Shown piece by piece: positions 8,101 to 16,271 of a stretch of 64,000 bases of DNA; position 1 is the first letter of the stretch; each line of letters begins with the position of its first letter. The DNA is from Bacteroidales bacterium UBA1189 (GTDB taxonomy: Bacteria > Bacteroidota > Bacteroidia > Bacteroidales > Bacteroidaceae). The stretch covers positions 531-64,530 of the forward strand of contig DBYJ01000010.1 of the NCBI GenBank assembly GCA_002309805.1, read 5' to 3'. A program made the translations under genes and the position numbers. Below the pieces are notes generated by a model. That model was not told the DNA's origin and searched no databases. It saw nothing but the letters and a program-made list of their open reading frames with translations.

Positions 8101-10485
8101 GATGTATCTCACGTCTGAAGCCAAATCGAATTCTTCATTCTGAATATCGTCAAGCTCCGTGTAGGATTCCAAGTCGGTGAAGGTAACGCCGTCAGTCGAG
8201 GTCTGCACCGTGAACGTACCGCCAGAAAAGTCATTTCCCTTCACGTTGAAGGAAAGCGTTCCGGGAGTTTCATTGAAATACAAAAGCAGATAATCACCCG
8301 TGCCATCAAACTTCATTGCAGGTGAGGAACTGTATTTACCGAGCCCTTCTTGTACCAAGCCATCGGGCAGGGTTCCAGTTCCATCTCCGTCATAGGCAAA
8401 CGGCAACTCAGCAGCCGCGAGTTTCACGATGGTAAAGGTGGTGGAAGCATCGTTGCTATAATCATCACCGATGTGGGCATAAGCCACTAAGGTTTTTGAC
8501 TCCGATATGGTAATCGGGCCTGTATATGGAGAAGAAAGAGAAACACCTCCTTCACCATTTTCGAAGGAATATTCAATCGTGACACCTGGGGTCTCACATT
8601 CTATCGTCACCTCTACAGGTCCAAAGAAAGTTCCACCGTCAGGAGTAATTGTCGGCGTAGCGATGGTGGTATACCTCTCTAAATAAATATTGCCCAAGGC
8701 AACATTGCCAGAAACCTTCTCCGTATAAACCCATTTGATGTACCTCACGTCTGAAGCTAAATCAGTAATTTCCTCCGAAAGAACATTATTACCAAACTCC
8801 GTGTAAGTTTTCAAATCGGTGAAGGTAACACCATCAGCCGAGGTCTGCACCTTGAACGTGCCACTCCATGGACTACTTCCAGGATTTCCCTTCACGTCGA
8901 AGAAGAGCTTTCCGGGAGCCTCATCGAAATGCAGAAGCACGTAGTCGCCCGTGCCATCAAACTTCAGATAAGGTGAATTACTATAATTCGTACCCAATCC
9001 TTCCTGAGTCAAGCCATCCGTATTGGCAATATCATCGCGACCGCCATCGAACTCAAACGGCAACACGGCAGCCGCAGGGACATCGATGGTAAAGGTGGCG
9101 GTGGCAATAGTGCTATAGTTTTCCTCATCGATGTAAGCAACAGCCTTTAAGGTTGTCGTCTCCGAAATGGTGATCGGCCCTGTATATATAATAGGTGTAA
9201 CCAAATCTCCCTCACCATTATCGAGGACATATTCAATCGTGACATCTGGGGTCTCACATGCTATCGTAACCTCTACAGGTCCATAGAAAGTTCCGCCGTC
9301 AGGAGTGATTGTCGGCGTGGCAACAGTATTGCGGGAATAATCTACGCGCTGGTTGTCTTGTGCAAATTCATAGGTATCACCATGTTTCTGAAGATTTCCG
9401 AAGACCACCACGTAATCACCTACCTGGACATCGTTTTCCGATGTGAATGAGGCGCCATCCTTATCCTTGCCACGATAGGCCTGCAATTGGGCGGAAGTTG
9501 TCGTTCCATCGGCAGAGATATTGTATGTAATATTGCCAAACTCCGAACTAAATGGAGTAACGATTTCAGAGACAATACCCCAGGCATACACTTCCTCCAC
9601 TCCCGTACCAGCATCGATGTGAGCACGCGCGTCGGCAACGGCATAGGGGTCATCGACAGTTCCGGCAGCCGAATTCTTATAGATGACATAAGTGGCCTCT
9701 GCTACTTCGCTGTCGTCCATGCCAGTCTTTACGGCAATAGCCTTCAGAGTCGTTGTTTCGGAAACAACAATTCCAGCGCTATTATACAATGTACTGCTGG
9801 TTGTAGGGTCAGAGCCATTGAGGGTGAAGTAGATGGATGCACCCGCTGTTGCGCAACTAATCTCAATTATCTGGGTCCCGAAATACGTTCCAGCGTCTTT
9901 ACTGAAAGTAGGAGTCGCAACAGCATTAGCATTTGGCACAAATTTATAGAATTCGAATGTTTGACCGGCAATATTACCTGTAGTATTATCGTAACACCGC
10001 CAATCCTGATTATTATATACTCCGAGGTATCTAGCTGTCGTAATGGTTGAACCGTTACTACTACTTTCTACATTATTTTTTAAATAACCATCTTCATTTA
10101 CGGTGAATACTTTATTCGAACCGGTTCCAACGCGAACTCCATTATTAGAGTTAGTACAATATAACCATTTAGTGGTTGAGCCGTTCACTAAAAATGTGTA
10201 CCTTCCTGAAGAATTACTTTCTAAATTCCATTTAATTCTATCTTCCACATTACTCGTTATTATGCCTTCTGTCATCGTAACACTTACTGCTGAAGGAGGA
10301 TTCTGAGTTCCACCATCGTTAGACATAGCATAGTAATCTGTTCCTTTTTTTGCAACAATGACGAAAATGTCATCAGCCGTCAAGTCGTTAATATCGACTT
10401 TTTCCCATGTCTGCCCCCACACACTTCCGCTTATCAGCACCAGGGCGAGTGCCAATAAGGATTTCAAAAGTACACTTTTTCGCAT
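5179..10485 (-). CDS. Giant secreted modular protein with chitobiase-type Ig repeats, OB-like domains and T9SS-type C-terminal tail
   Basis: 1768 residues. Residues 1-24 are a signal peptide (ending SVWGQ). About 25-185 and 1410-1572 are two related lectin-like segments (YYAMSNDGG; FYAMGKDKG). CHB_HEX_C-type Ig domains recur near 190-265, 392-465, 608-685 and 820-897 (core ATPTITPDGGTF, then a TISE-type TTLKA or KTLVA strand). F5/8C-like modules recur near 475-603, 692-817 and 1188-1318 (core DVRYIKWVYTEK, GNVALGNI). OB-fold-like segments sit near 275-385 (DUF6359-like) and 900-1077, an Ig-like stretch near 1082-1185, and an InlB-type B-repeat near 1322-1407. The end (YDLTGRRVTSVTRGIYIVNGKKVMVK region) is a type IX sorting tail. 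No catalytic motif was found, so an adhesin or glycan-binding surface protein is likely. A Bacteroidota promoter precedes it. Confidence 0.88.
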   Translation of the reverse strand: MRKSVLLKSLLALALVLISGSVWGQTWEKVDINDLTADDIFVIVAKKGTDYYAMSNDGGTQNPPSAVSVTMTEGIITSNVEDRIKWNLESNSSGRYTFLVNGSTTKWLYCTNSNNGVRVGTGSNKVFTVNEDGYLKNNVESSSNGSTITTARYLGVYNNQDWRCYDNTTGNIAGQTFEFYKFVPNANAVATPTFSKDAGTYFGTQIIEISCATAGASIYFTLNGSDPTTSSTLYNSAGIVVSETTTLKAIAVKTGMDDSEVAEATYVIYKNSAAGTVDDPYAVADARAHIDAGTGVEEVYAWGIVSEIVTPFSSEFGNITYNISADGTTTSAQLQAYRGKDKDGASFTSENDVQVGDYVVVFGNLQKHGDTYEFAQDNQRVDYSRNTVATPTITPDGGTFYGPVEVTIACETPDVTIEYVLDNGEGDLVTPIIYTGPITISETTTLKAVAYIDEENYSTIATATFTIDVPAAAVLPFEFDGGRDDIANTDGLTQEGLGTNYSNSPYLKFDGTGDYVLLHFDEAPGKLFFDVKGNPGSSPWSGTFKVQTSADGVTFTDLKTYTEFGNNVLSEEITDLASDVRYIKWVYTEKVSGNVALGNIYLERYTTIATPTITPDGGTFFGPVEVTIECETPGVTIEYSFENGEGGVSLSSPYTGPITISESKTLVAYAHIGDDYSNDASTTFTIVKLAAAELPFAYDGDGTGTLPDGLVQEGLGKYSSSPAMKFDGTGDYLLLYFNETPGTLSFNVKGNDFSGGTFTVQTSTDGVTFTDLESYTELDDIQNEEFDLASDVRYIKWVYTEKASGNVALGNINLTKYSTVATPTFDPDGGTFVESVEVAIACDTPGATIEYYFENGEGGVSLSSPYTGPITISESTTLVAYAYVGDDYSNDATATFTIETPMTTIEAIFAKATEVGTTATDCFVTFNSWYVSGVKGKNAYVTDGEKGFIIYQADHGFEVGDLLSGTVPCKVQLYKGSAELTEITGDLSVEKEGLIPPFETTIADLSGVNTGAVVTIENVTYDGTNFVDGDGNTLKPYNLFITLPDLESGKQYNVTGVFVLFNDTKEIAPHSTDDIEEIVSAEPSITVTPVTINVPGLAGEFGLSVSIENLDNFDGVGVTFYEDAEGNTATTYDWIEASADAESVMLYYEDNDYADRTAYLRVFASVGADVFSSNVVTINQAKYEAPSVATLPFVYDGDGTGNLPDGLAQEGLGVKTYSSSPKMGFDTTGDYLLLQFDERPGVLSYDIKGNGFSEGTFTVQTSADGVTFSTLETYTELGATQSEQFMTLDADVRYIKWIYTEKKNGNVALGNITLAKYVEIPTYTISFDKMTNISVTADDGIFAIEEGDELYEGITVYLTVDPAAGYILDELFVTTVGEVDVETTYISLNRYSFEMPNDDVYIYASAKEDVSTLYTLATSINPGKHYIVVGKNDTEFYAMGKDKGNNRAAVAVRQSGDDGVRVDPEAEVYEFVVSGCSAGYVFYDENEASTGYLYAASSDKNYLKTTNAEVLPDDNAKWTISFGTNGSATIKAQGDKERNLMRFNSSGSNALFACYGSGQQDVYLYVRDGDESSEPESFYKTITDAGWATLCLPFTAETPEGVTAYAVTGVDDSVLEKEEIEDGVPASTGVLLKGDAGMVKFVKNDGLKLHVPEGNCLVGTTEGATFEGDELGGTYCYILANDESKGIGFYWQKGTGGTSAHCEPYKAVLELHFKGAPEAIGFRLDDATMVEAVKAMEENAVIYDLTGRRVTSVTRGIYIVNGKKVMVK

Positions 10486-10533
10486 AACGATTAGATTTTA
10501 TAAGAGTTATTAAAAATGGTATTCTATTTGGCC

Positions 10534-10565
10534 CAAATTTACAAAAGCCTTAGGAACGGTACAAG
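10534..10565 (-). promoter_or_regulatory. Bacteroidota-type promoter of the giant secreted protein gene
   Basis: On the minus strand a -7 element TAAATTTG (10541-10534) lies 20 bp after CTTG (10565-10562), close to the TTTG-N19-21-TAnnTTTG consensus. It is about 50 bp upstream of the start codon at 10485. Confidence 0.6.
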
Positions 10566-10671
10566 CATTTTTGGAAAAAAATGCCGCCATTGTGGATAAC
10601 TTTTTTCCACCCCTTTTCCAATATCTTTTTATATATGCTTTGTTCGTTTTTTACAATGTTTGATGTCTTTT

Positions 10672-10818
10672 ATAAACAACGCCCACGTTTATATAAACAG
10701 GGGCCGCGTTTATAGACAAAATAGGCGAATTAAGAAATAGAATAGGCGAATAAAAAAATAGCGTAGGGGAATAATTTGCCAGAGCAGGGGAATAATTTCG
10801 TAACGCAGGCAGAAAAAA
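10672..10818. repeat. 21-bp-period array B (about seven drifting units)
   Basis: Shared words recur exactly 21 bp apart: cgtttat at 10686 and 10707, ataggcgaa at 10721 and 10742, ggggaataattt at 10766 and 10787. The first two units are palindromic at their ends (ATAAAC, 9 bp, GTTTAT). Adjacent units resemble each other in pairs while the sequence drifts along the array. It lies upstream of the giant gene's promoter. Confidence 0.75.
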
Positions 10819-10837
10819 GAGGAAGCTAACCTCTCAG

Positions 10838-10870
10838 AATAAAAAAACTGCTGTCCGCAGACAGCAGTTT
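10838..10870 (-). terminator. Terminator of the 948-residue secreted protein gene
   Basis: Perfect 11-bp stem (aaactgctgtc / gacagcagttt) with a 4-base loop; on the minus strand it is followed by seven T residues. It lies about 105 bp after the stop of the gene ending at 10975. Confidence 0.8.
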
Positions 10871-10974
10871 ACATTTTTACTATTTGCGGACAGCACGAAG
10901 GGAGGGAGGGAGGAATGAATAATGAATAGGTGATTATTAGGCCGTATTCAATTTTTTATTCCTCCGAGTTAACG

Positions 10975-13821
10975 TCAGCGGACGAGGACCTTGCGGACGT
11001 CGACGCTGCCATCGGCACGGACGGTGCGGACGATGTTGATGCCGCGTTCAAGTGTGCCGGTCTTGACGCCTTGCAAATTAAAAATGGTCTGCGAGGTGGC
11101 AGCGGAGTCGGCGATGGTGGTATCCACACGGGTGCCGTCATCAAAAGGAATGAGCTCGAAAGCAAAGTTGAGGGCTCCAGTGATGTCGACGCGGGCGACG
11201 GTCATGCCGCTGGAACCAAAGGTGTAGATCCAGTTGCCATCGCTGGCGGCGGTCATGCTGTAGCGCGTGCCGTTGGTGTAGATGCGGAAGGTGCGCCAGA
11301 CGGCCACACCGTCGTCAGCCAGATAGAGGCTGTTACCCCAGCGGGCGGTGCCGCTCTCGCCGAAGTGGTAGTAACCCTGATAGACGGTGTTGTCGCTGGA
11401 CTTGGAGAGTTCGTCCTCGATGGTCCATTCTGTGCCATCATTGCCGTGCGAGACAACGCTGTAGGTCCAGTATTTCTCGTTATAAGCGAAGTGCCAGACC
11501 TGAGCGTTCTGCACCGTCATGCTCTCGTCGATGAGTTCGGCGAGGGGCACGGCCATTTTATCAGCCTCGCTGGCGGGTGCCGTGGCATAGAGGCCGCTGG
11601 CGATGTCGCGGATGTAGTAAAGGCCAGAGGGCATGTACTGGTGGTTGACGAAGATGGTAGAGTCGCTGGGAGCTTCCTCGACACCGATGGCGAGGGCATA
11701 GCCAGCTGAGTTGTAGAAGGTTTCGATGGCACCCAACAGCTTGGCGGACATGGCATCGACCTCAGGCTGCGAAGCAACGCCGGCAGAAAGCATACGGGCT
11801 CCGAGGCCACAAATGGAGTCGAGAGCGTGGAAAGCAGCCTCGGGGTACTGACCGAAGCCGTCGCCCATCTTCTCTTCATTGTCAGTAAGCACACCTGCAA
11901 CAGTCTGGATGGCATCGTCAAGTCCAGTCCACTCCTCAGCGGGAATGTAGGGGTTGAAGAAGAGCAGTCCGCTGGCTTCGGCATCGGCCTTGGTCCAGAC
12001 GTTCTCCTCGTCCTTCTGACCGAGCACGTAGAGAGTATCAACGCTGGAGAGGGCGTTACCGTTGGTCTGATTGATACCTGCCACAAGGGCTACCTGATCG
12101 CCTGCCTTGAGGTTGATGTAGAAGTTGAAGTCGGAGGGATCGGTGCCCCAGTTATAGACGGCGTTCTCGCCAATCTGGCTGATGGTGCCCTCGGAGCCGG
12201 AGATGTAATAGACAGCTGACCAGAGGTCGCCACGGTTCTTGAGCTTGCGGTTTTCATCGCGACTGCTGACACTGCTGCGCCAGACATAGACGCCGTCTTC
12301 AGGAGCGCTGAAGAGCACAGAGGGATAGAGCGTGGGCATGGGGTGGAATACGCCGTCGGCCTGCATATAGAGCCAGACGTTGGTAGAGGTGTCGAGCCAC
12401 CAGGCCATGACACCCGCATCGCCCTTGCCCGTACCGCCTTCCTGACAGCCCGTCCACGGAGTGAAGGTGGAGGTGGAGGTAGCATAGAGAGCATAGCTGA
12501 AGGGGTTACCTTCCTCACCCGGATATTCGAAGAAGAGGTCATGCTCGTTCACACCCTGGACATTGACGGAATCAACGGGCCAGAGGAGGAAGTTGAGCGG
12601 CTGAGTAAAGTCGTTGGTAATCATTGACTGGTAGAACTTCTCAATGGCAGCCTCGGCTTCGACAATCTGTGCAAGGACGTCGGCTGCTGTAGCATTGCCA
12701 GCGATGTAGGCTTCGTAGAGGGCATCGAGGGTGAAGTGGACGTTAATGATGTTGTCCATCTGATACTGTGGGTACTTGCCATAGACGGTGCCGACTTCGC
12801 ATTCATCCTCGATATAGCCCAGGGCATCAGCCACTTCGAAGTACTTGACGGCAACCTTGACAATAGCCGAGGCATTAGCCATCGCATCTATCTGTGCCTC
12901 GATGGCAGCGACATCGGAGGTGGCCCTGTCGTACATCGTCTGTGCTTCCGTCAGGGCATCCATGAGGGCGCCCAGTTCCTTGGCAGCATCGGCATTCTCC
13001 TGATATTCTTCATAGACGGCCTGCTCGCGCTCAATGGCAGCAAGGAGATTTTCGTAGGCGGCAACGGAGGCGGCACAGTCGGCAAGGCAGGCCGTGAGCG
13101 CGGCATTGGCGGCGATAATGTCCTCGGTGCTATGGTACTCAGCCGTTTCGCCAAAGAGGATATATTCGGCACGTGTCATCGCTGCCACCAGGGCTTCCCA
13201 GACGCTCTTCTGCATCTTCGTCTCTGCATGGTATTCAATACCTTCGAGGTTGGCCTTCAGCGTAAGGATGGCGACTGCCCTCTCCATGTCCACCGCGGCA
13301 TCGCCGTAGAAATAGAGCTCCGCGTTGTCCCATGCGACCCAGTTAGCGTCGGTGCTCTCGGTCTTAAAACCAAGGGTGAGCTGGCCGTCGGTGACGTTAG
13401 TCATCACGTAGAAGCGCTCAGGGGCTCCATCGCCCGTGGAGCAGGCAACGGCATCAGCATTGGCATAGAGGAAGACACCGCTGACGCTCTCGCGAGTGCC
13501 GCTCTGCTGGCAGGCGATGACGGCTGCCGAGAAGAGATAGATACCGTTGTCGACGCTGATCGTCGTGTGGATGTCGATGTCGTCGAGGAACGCCTCCGAA
13601 GAGCTGGTGGAGGCTTTCCATTGCTCGATGAAATTGCCCGTGAACAGTTCGTAGTATGTTCCGCGGTTGTTGATTTTGAAGCCGTTGTTCGTCCAGTTGG
13701 CGACAGCTTCCATGCCGGGGTCGGCAATTTTTGAGGTCACATCCTGGCCAATCTCGACAGAAGCAGAGGCACTCAGGAGCGACAGGGCCATCAGGCCCAC
13801 GAAAGTAAAGAATTTCTTCAT
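10975..13821 (-). CDS. Large secreted protein with helical middle region and T9SS-type C-terminal tail
   Basis: 948 residues from ATG 13821 (MKKFFTFVGLMALSLLSASAS, a typical signal peptide); a longer frame would need a TTG start and adds no signal. Residues about 20-170 form a beta-rich N-terminal domain (FELFTGN/YLFSAAV-type strands). About 170-340 is Ala/Glu-rich and predicted helical, like FIVAR-type spacers, with further helical stretches near 600-700. The last about 45 residues (IFNLQGVKTGTLERGINIVR, then VDVRKVLVR) resemble type IX secretion sorting tails. No enzyme motif is visible, and I do not recognise a named family. It is transcribed alone: its own -7 element lies upstream and a strong terminator lies downstream. 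A cell-surface or glycan-associated role is inferred only from export signals. Confidence 0.8.
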   Translation of the reverse strand: MKKFFTFVGLMALSLLSASASVEIGQDVTSKIADPGMEAVANWTNNGFKINNRGTYYELFTGNFIEQWKASTSSSEAFLDDIDIHTTISVDNGIYLFSAAVIACQQSGTRESVSGVFLYANADAVACSTGDGAPERFYVMTNVTDGQLTLGFKTESTDANWVAWDNAELYFYGDAAVDMERAVAILTLKANLEGIEYHAETKMQKSVWEALVAAMTRAEYILFGETAEYHSTEDIIAANAALTACLADCAASVAAYENLLAAIEREQAVYEEYQENADAAKELGALMDALTEAQTMYDRATSDVAAIEAQIDAMANASAIVKVAVKYFEVADALGYIEDECEVGTVYGKYPQYQMDNIINVHFTLDALYEAYIAGNATAADVLAQIVEAEAAIEKFYQSMITNDFTQPLNFLLWPVDSVNVQGVNEHDLFFEYPGEEGNPFSYALYATSTSTFTPWTGCQEGGTGKGDAGVMAWWLDTSTNVWLYMQADGVFHPMPTLYPSVLFSAPEDGVYVWRSSVSSRDENRKLKNRGDLWSAVYYISGSEGTISQIGENAVYNWGTDPSDFNFYINLKAGDQVALVAGINQTNGNALSSVDTLYVLGQKDEENVWTKADAEASGLLFFNPYIPAEEWTGLDDAIQTVAGVLTDNEEKMGDGFGQYPEAAFHALDSICGLGARMLSAGVASQPEVDAMSAKLLGAIETFYNSAGYALAIGVEEAPSDSTIFVNHQYMPSGLYYIRDIASGLYATAPASEADKMAVPLAELIDESMTVQNAQVWHFAYNEKYWTYSVVSHGNDGTEWTIEDELSKSSDNTVYQGYYHFGESGTARWGNSLYLADDGVAVWRTFRIYTNGTRYSMTAASDGNWIYTFGSSGMTVARVDITGALNFAFELIPFDDGTRVDTTIADSAATSQTIFNLQGVKTGTLERGINIVRTVRADGSVDVRKVLVR

Positions 13822-13851
13822 GTAGTTAGGTTTTAAAATGAAAAATTTTTG

Positions 13852-13859
13852 CAAAGTTA
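13852..13859 (-). promoter_or_regulatory. Candidate -7 element for the 948-residue secreted protein
   Basis: TAACTTTG on the minus strand, 30 bp upstream of ATG 13821. No good TTTG partner is present at the expected distance, so it is only a candidate. Confidence 0.4.
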
Positions 13860-13901
13860 TAATAAAAAATAGAAAACATCTTCATTGTTCCTGTTTTTTT
13901 G

Positions 13902-13909
13902 TACTTTTG
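13902..13909 (+). promoter_or_regulatory. Candidate -7 element for endonuclease IV
   Basis: TACTTTTG, 40 bp upstream of the nfo ATG, matches TAnnTTTG. The -33 element is not clear. The spacer up to the ATG consists of 7-bp units (cctaatt, tctaatt, cctaatt). Confidence 0.4.
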
Positions 13910-13949
13910 CCGCTGCTTCTTGAATTCCTAATTTCTAATTCCTAATTTT

Positions 13950-14786
13950 ATGAAATATCTCGGTCCCCATGTATCTGCCTCAGGCGGCGTAGAGCAAGCT
14001 CCCGTCAATGCCCATGCCGTCGGCGCCACAGCTTTTGCGCTGTTTACCAAGAATCAGCGTCAATGGTTCTCCTCACCCCTCTCGCAAAAAAGCATCGATG
14101 CCTTCAAGCAATATTGTACCGACTTTGGCTATGCGCCGAAGTATATCCTCCCCCACGACAGCTACCTCATCAACCTCGGCCATCCGCAGCAGGAGGGGTT
14201 GGAGAAGTCGCGCGCCTCGTTCCTCGATGAACTTCATCGCTGTGAGCAGCTGGGGCTTACAATGCTAAACTTCCATCCCGGCAGTTCACTACGTGAAATC
14301 AGCGACGACGAGTGCCTCGACCGTATTGCCGAGAGCATCAACATCGCCCTCGACAAGACGCAAGGCGTTACCGCCGTCATCGAGAACACCGCCGGACAGG
14401 GGAGCAACATGGGCTACTCGTTCTACCACCTCGCCCAAATTATTAATAAGGTGGAGGACAAGAGCCGCGTCGGCATCTGCATCGACACCTGCCACACCTT
14501 TACCGCCGGCTACGACCTGAAGGATAACTACGATGCCGTCTGGCGCGAGTTCGGCGATGTCGTCGGCTTCGAGTACCTCCGCGCTATCCACCTCAACGAC
14601 AGCATGAAACCGCTCGGCAGTCGTGTGGACCGCCACCACAGCATCGGACAAGGATTGCTTGGCCTCGACTTCTTCCGTACCCTAATGAACGACGAGCGTT
14701 TCAACGATATTCCGCTTATCCTTGAAACGCCCGACGAGAGTCTGTGGCCCGACGAAATCGCCCTACTCCACTCGTTTGAAAAGTAG
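13950..14786 (+). CDS. nfo: Endonuclease IV (AP endonuclease)
   Basis: 278 residues, the usual length of Nfo. It cleaves DNA 5' to abasic sites in base excision repair, using a trinuclear zinc site in a TIM barrel. Signatures seen: GPHVSASGGV at the start, TKNQRQW, LPHDSYLINLG, LNFHPGSS, VIENTAGQGSNMGYSF, GICIDTCHTFTAGYDL, HLNDSMKPLGSRVDRHHSIGQG and LETPDE near the end; these contain the conserved His, Glu and Asp metal ligands. The gene is divergent from the secreted-protein gene at 10975-13821 and convergent with the adenylate kinase fusion gene. No sign of truncation. Confidence 0.97.
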   Translation: MKYLGPHVSASGGVEQAPVNAHAVGATAFALFTKNQRQWFSSPLSQKSIDAFKQYCTDFGYAPKYILPHDSYLINLGHPQQEGLEKSRASFLDELHRCEQLGLTMLNFHPGSSLREISDDECLDRIAESINIALDKTQGVTAVIENTAGQGSNMGYSFYHLAQIINKVEDKSRVGICIDTCHTFTAGYDLKDNYDAVWREFGDVVGFEYLRAIHLNDSMKPLGSRVDRHHSIGQGLLGLDFFRTLMNDERFNDIPLILETPDESLWPDEIALLHSFEK

Positions 14787-14811
14787 TGATTAGTAATTCA
14801 AATTTCGGGAG

Positions 14812-14968
14812 TTAAAGAATGAAGTAAAAGTGGAAGTTAATGGGCTTTGCCCATGGAAGTTAACTCGCTTTGCTCGTGGACAAGTGTTTTCCGTATACAA
14901 TACTATCGTCCTGCGCGAAGCGCATAACTTCCACTTTAACTCCCATTTTTACTTCCATTTTTACTTCC
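14812..14968. repeat. Imperfect inverted repeat between convergent genes
   Basis: gttaaag...aaagtggaagttaatggg on the left is mirrored by ataacttccactttaactccc and tacttccatttttacttcc on the right. Between the arms are small GC-rich palindromes built on CTTTG/GAAGC (gggctttgccc, cgctttgctcg, gcgcgaagcgc). It may act as a bidirectional terminator for nfo and the adk fusion gene. Confidence 0.45.
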
Positions 14969-14981
14969 GAAACTTGAGTAA

Positions 14982-15977
14982 TTATCTTACAACGGCAAGT
15001 ATATCCTCTGGAGCATTCGGCGCCCAGGCGCCATCCTTAGCTGTGAAGGTGACAGCCAGCTTGAAGGCTTCAACGGTATGCCAGACATTTTTGGGGATAT
15101 TGATGCCATAGACACCTGAGTTGCCGCCCATGTGGATGCGCTGGGCTTCGGTGCCGTCGTCGTTGTAAAGCACAACATCCATGCGGCCCCTCAGTAGCAG
15201 TACAGTCTCGTTGGAGTGCTGATGGCGATGTACCTCCAGCTTGCTGCCTGGCAGCCAGACGTTCAGCATACGCTGCGAATCGTCCTGCTCCGTGTTGCGC
15301 AAATCGTAGTTCATACGCAGACGCGGAGCATCGTGAGCCTGCTGCTCCAGCAGATCGAAGAGTGCATTGTCGATAATGACCTGTTCGCCGAGGAACGACG
15401 TGTCCATACCGTTGAAGAGGTCAAAGAGCTGTGCACGAACAGCTTCCACACCTCCGCACTCGCCCGACACTTCGCGATAGACGTCTGCCTGCTTGTAGTA
15501 GGCAATCAGCGGCTCAGTCTTCTTGTGGTAGGTGACGATGCGGTTCGAGATGGTCTCTTCGCTGGCATCATCAGCACGTCCCTCAACGGTGGCGCGATGC
15601 TTCAGGCGCTGGCGCACGGTATCGTCGGAAATCATGATGGAGATGACGGCGTTCACCTTCTCGCCACGCTCAGCAAGCATGCGGTCAAGGTCTTCGGCCT
15701 GACGAACGGTACGGGGGAATCCGTCGAGCAGGAATCCCGCCACCCCCTTCGTGGTATGGAACAGATGCTCTATCATGCCCTCCACCACGTAGTCTGGCAC
15801 CAGATTACCCGCCTCAATCAGGCTCTTGGCCATACGGCCAAGTTCCGTTCCCGCAGCAATCTCGCTGCGCAGCAGCTCGCCCGTGCTGACGTGCTTCAGG
15901 TTATACTTCTCTGCAATAGCACCTGCATGAGTGCCTTTTCCCGCTCCCGGAGGACCAAACAAGATGTAGAATTTCAT
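14982..15977 (-). CDS. adk: Adenylate kinase fused to a WbuC-like cupin domain
   Basis: 331 residues in one unbroken frame. Residues 1 to about 190 are a short-lid adenylate kinase (AMP + ATP to 2 ADP): P-loop GPPGAGKGT at 8-16, STGELLRSEIAAGTELG, LLDGFPRT, then RLKHRATVEGRADD and a closing helix. Residues about 196-331 are a separate cupin domain like WbuC: a HRHQHSNETV metal-binding motif, GRMDVVLYNDDG, and PKNVWHTVEAF giving the last His. Bacteroidota Adk alone is about 190 residues, so the protein is about 140 residues longer than usual. WbuC-type cupins are normally stand-alone genes in lipopolysaccharide or capsule loci. The fusion looks real because there is no stop or frame change at the junction (near residue 193, MDTSFLGEQVI). 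The joint function is unknown. Confidence 0.92.
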   Translation of the reverse strand: MKFYILFGPPGAGKGTHAGAIAEKYNLKHVSTGELLRSEIAAGTELGRMAKSLIEAGNLVPDYVVEGMIEHLFHTTKGVAGFLLDGFPRTVRQAEDLDRMLAERGEKVNAVISIMISDDTVRQRLKHRATVEGRADDASEETISNRIVTYHKKTEPLIAYYKQADVYREVSGECGGVEAVRAQLFDLFNGMDTSFLGEQVIIDNALFDLLEQQAHDAPRLRMNYDLRNTEQDDSQRMLNVWLPGSKLEVHRHQHSNETVLLLRGRMDVVLYNDDGTEAQRIHMGGNSGVYGINIPKNVWHTVEAFKLAVTFTAKDGAWAPNAPEDILAVVR

Positions 15978-16031
15978 TGATTCGTGAATTATGAATTGTC
16001 AATTGTGAATTATCAATTTCTTTTTCCGCCA

Positions 16032-16039
16032 CAAAATTA
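16032..16039 (-). promoter_or_regulatory. Candidate -7 element for the adk fusion gene
   Basis: TAATTTTG on the minus strand, about 55 bp upstream of the start codon. The stretch between them is 7-bp-period DNA (gaattat, gaattgt, caattgt). No clear -33 partner. Confidence 0.3.
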
Positions 16040-16212
16040 CGCATTTTATCCGCATCTCCCCTTACAACCTTCCACAAAAACGCGCTATTCCCTTCCTTTT
16101 TCCTATAATCTCACGCTTCCCTCCCCCATTCTCTCCCTTCCTGCCACCTCTGCTTTACAATTCAGCATCGTAAAAGAAAAAAAAACGGAGACATGCTTTT
16201 TTTTCTCCATTT

Positions 16213-16244
16213 CTTGTGAGTTTCCGTTTTTTTGATTATCTTTG
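16213..16244 (+). promoter_or_regulatory. Bacteroidota-type promoter of the DUF6078-type gene
   Basis: TATCTTTG (16237-16244) fits the -7 element and CTTG (16213-16216) lies 20 bp upstream in the -33 position. The start codon follows 28 bp later. Confidence 0.5.
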
Positions 16245-16271
16245 TAACGTAATTGATAAGCTAAAATCATT

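Larger units (their letters stand above)
10486..10974. other. 489-bp intergenic region between two secreted-protein genes
   Basis: It carries no gene. Contents: the promoter of the giant protein (10534-10565), A/T-rich DNA, a 21-bp-period array (10672-10818), and the terminator of the upstream minus-strand gene (10838-10870). Confidence 0.6.

Noticed and set aside
14982..15977. Adk-cupin fusion as an artefact of a missed stop
   Set aside because: The frame is continuous with both domains complete and no frame change at the junction; still listed for resequencing check.
15984..16235. 83-residue plus-strand frame beginning MNYELSIVNY
   Set aside because: The beginning is a translation of 7-bp repeat DNA and the rest is low complexity; no promoter or family.
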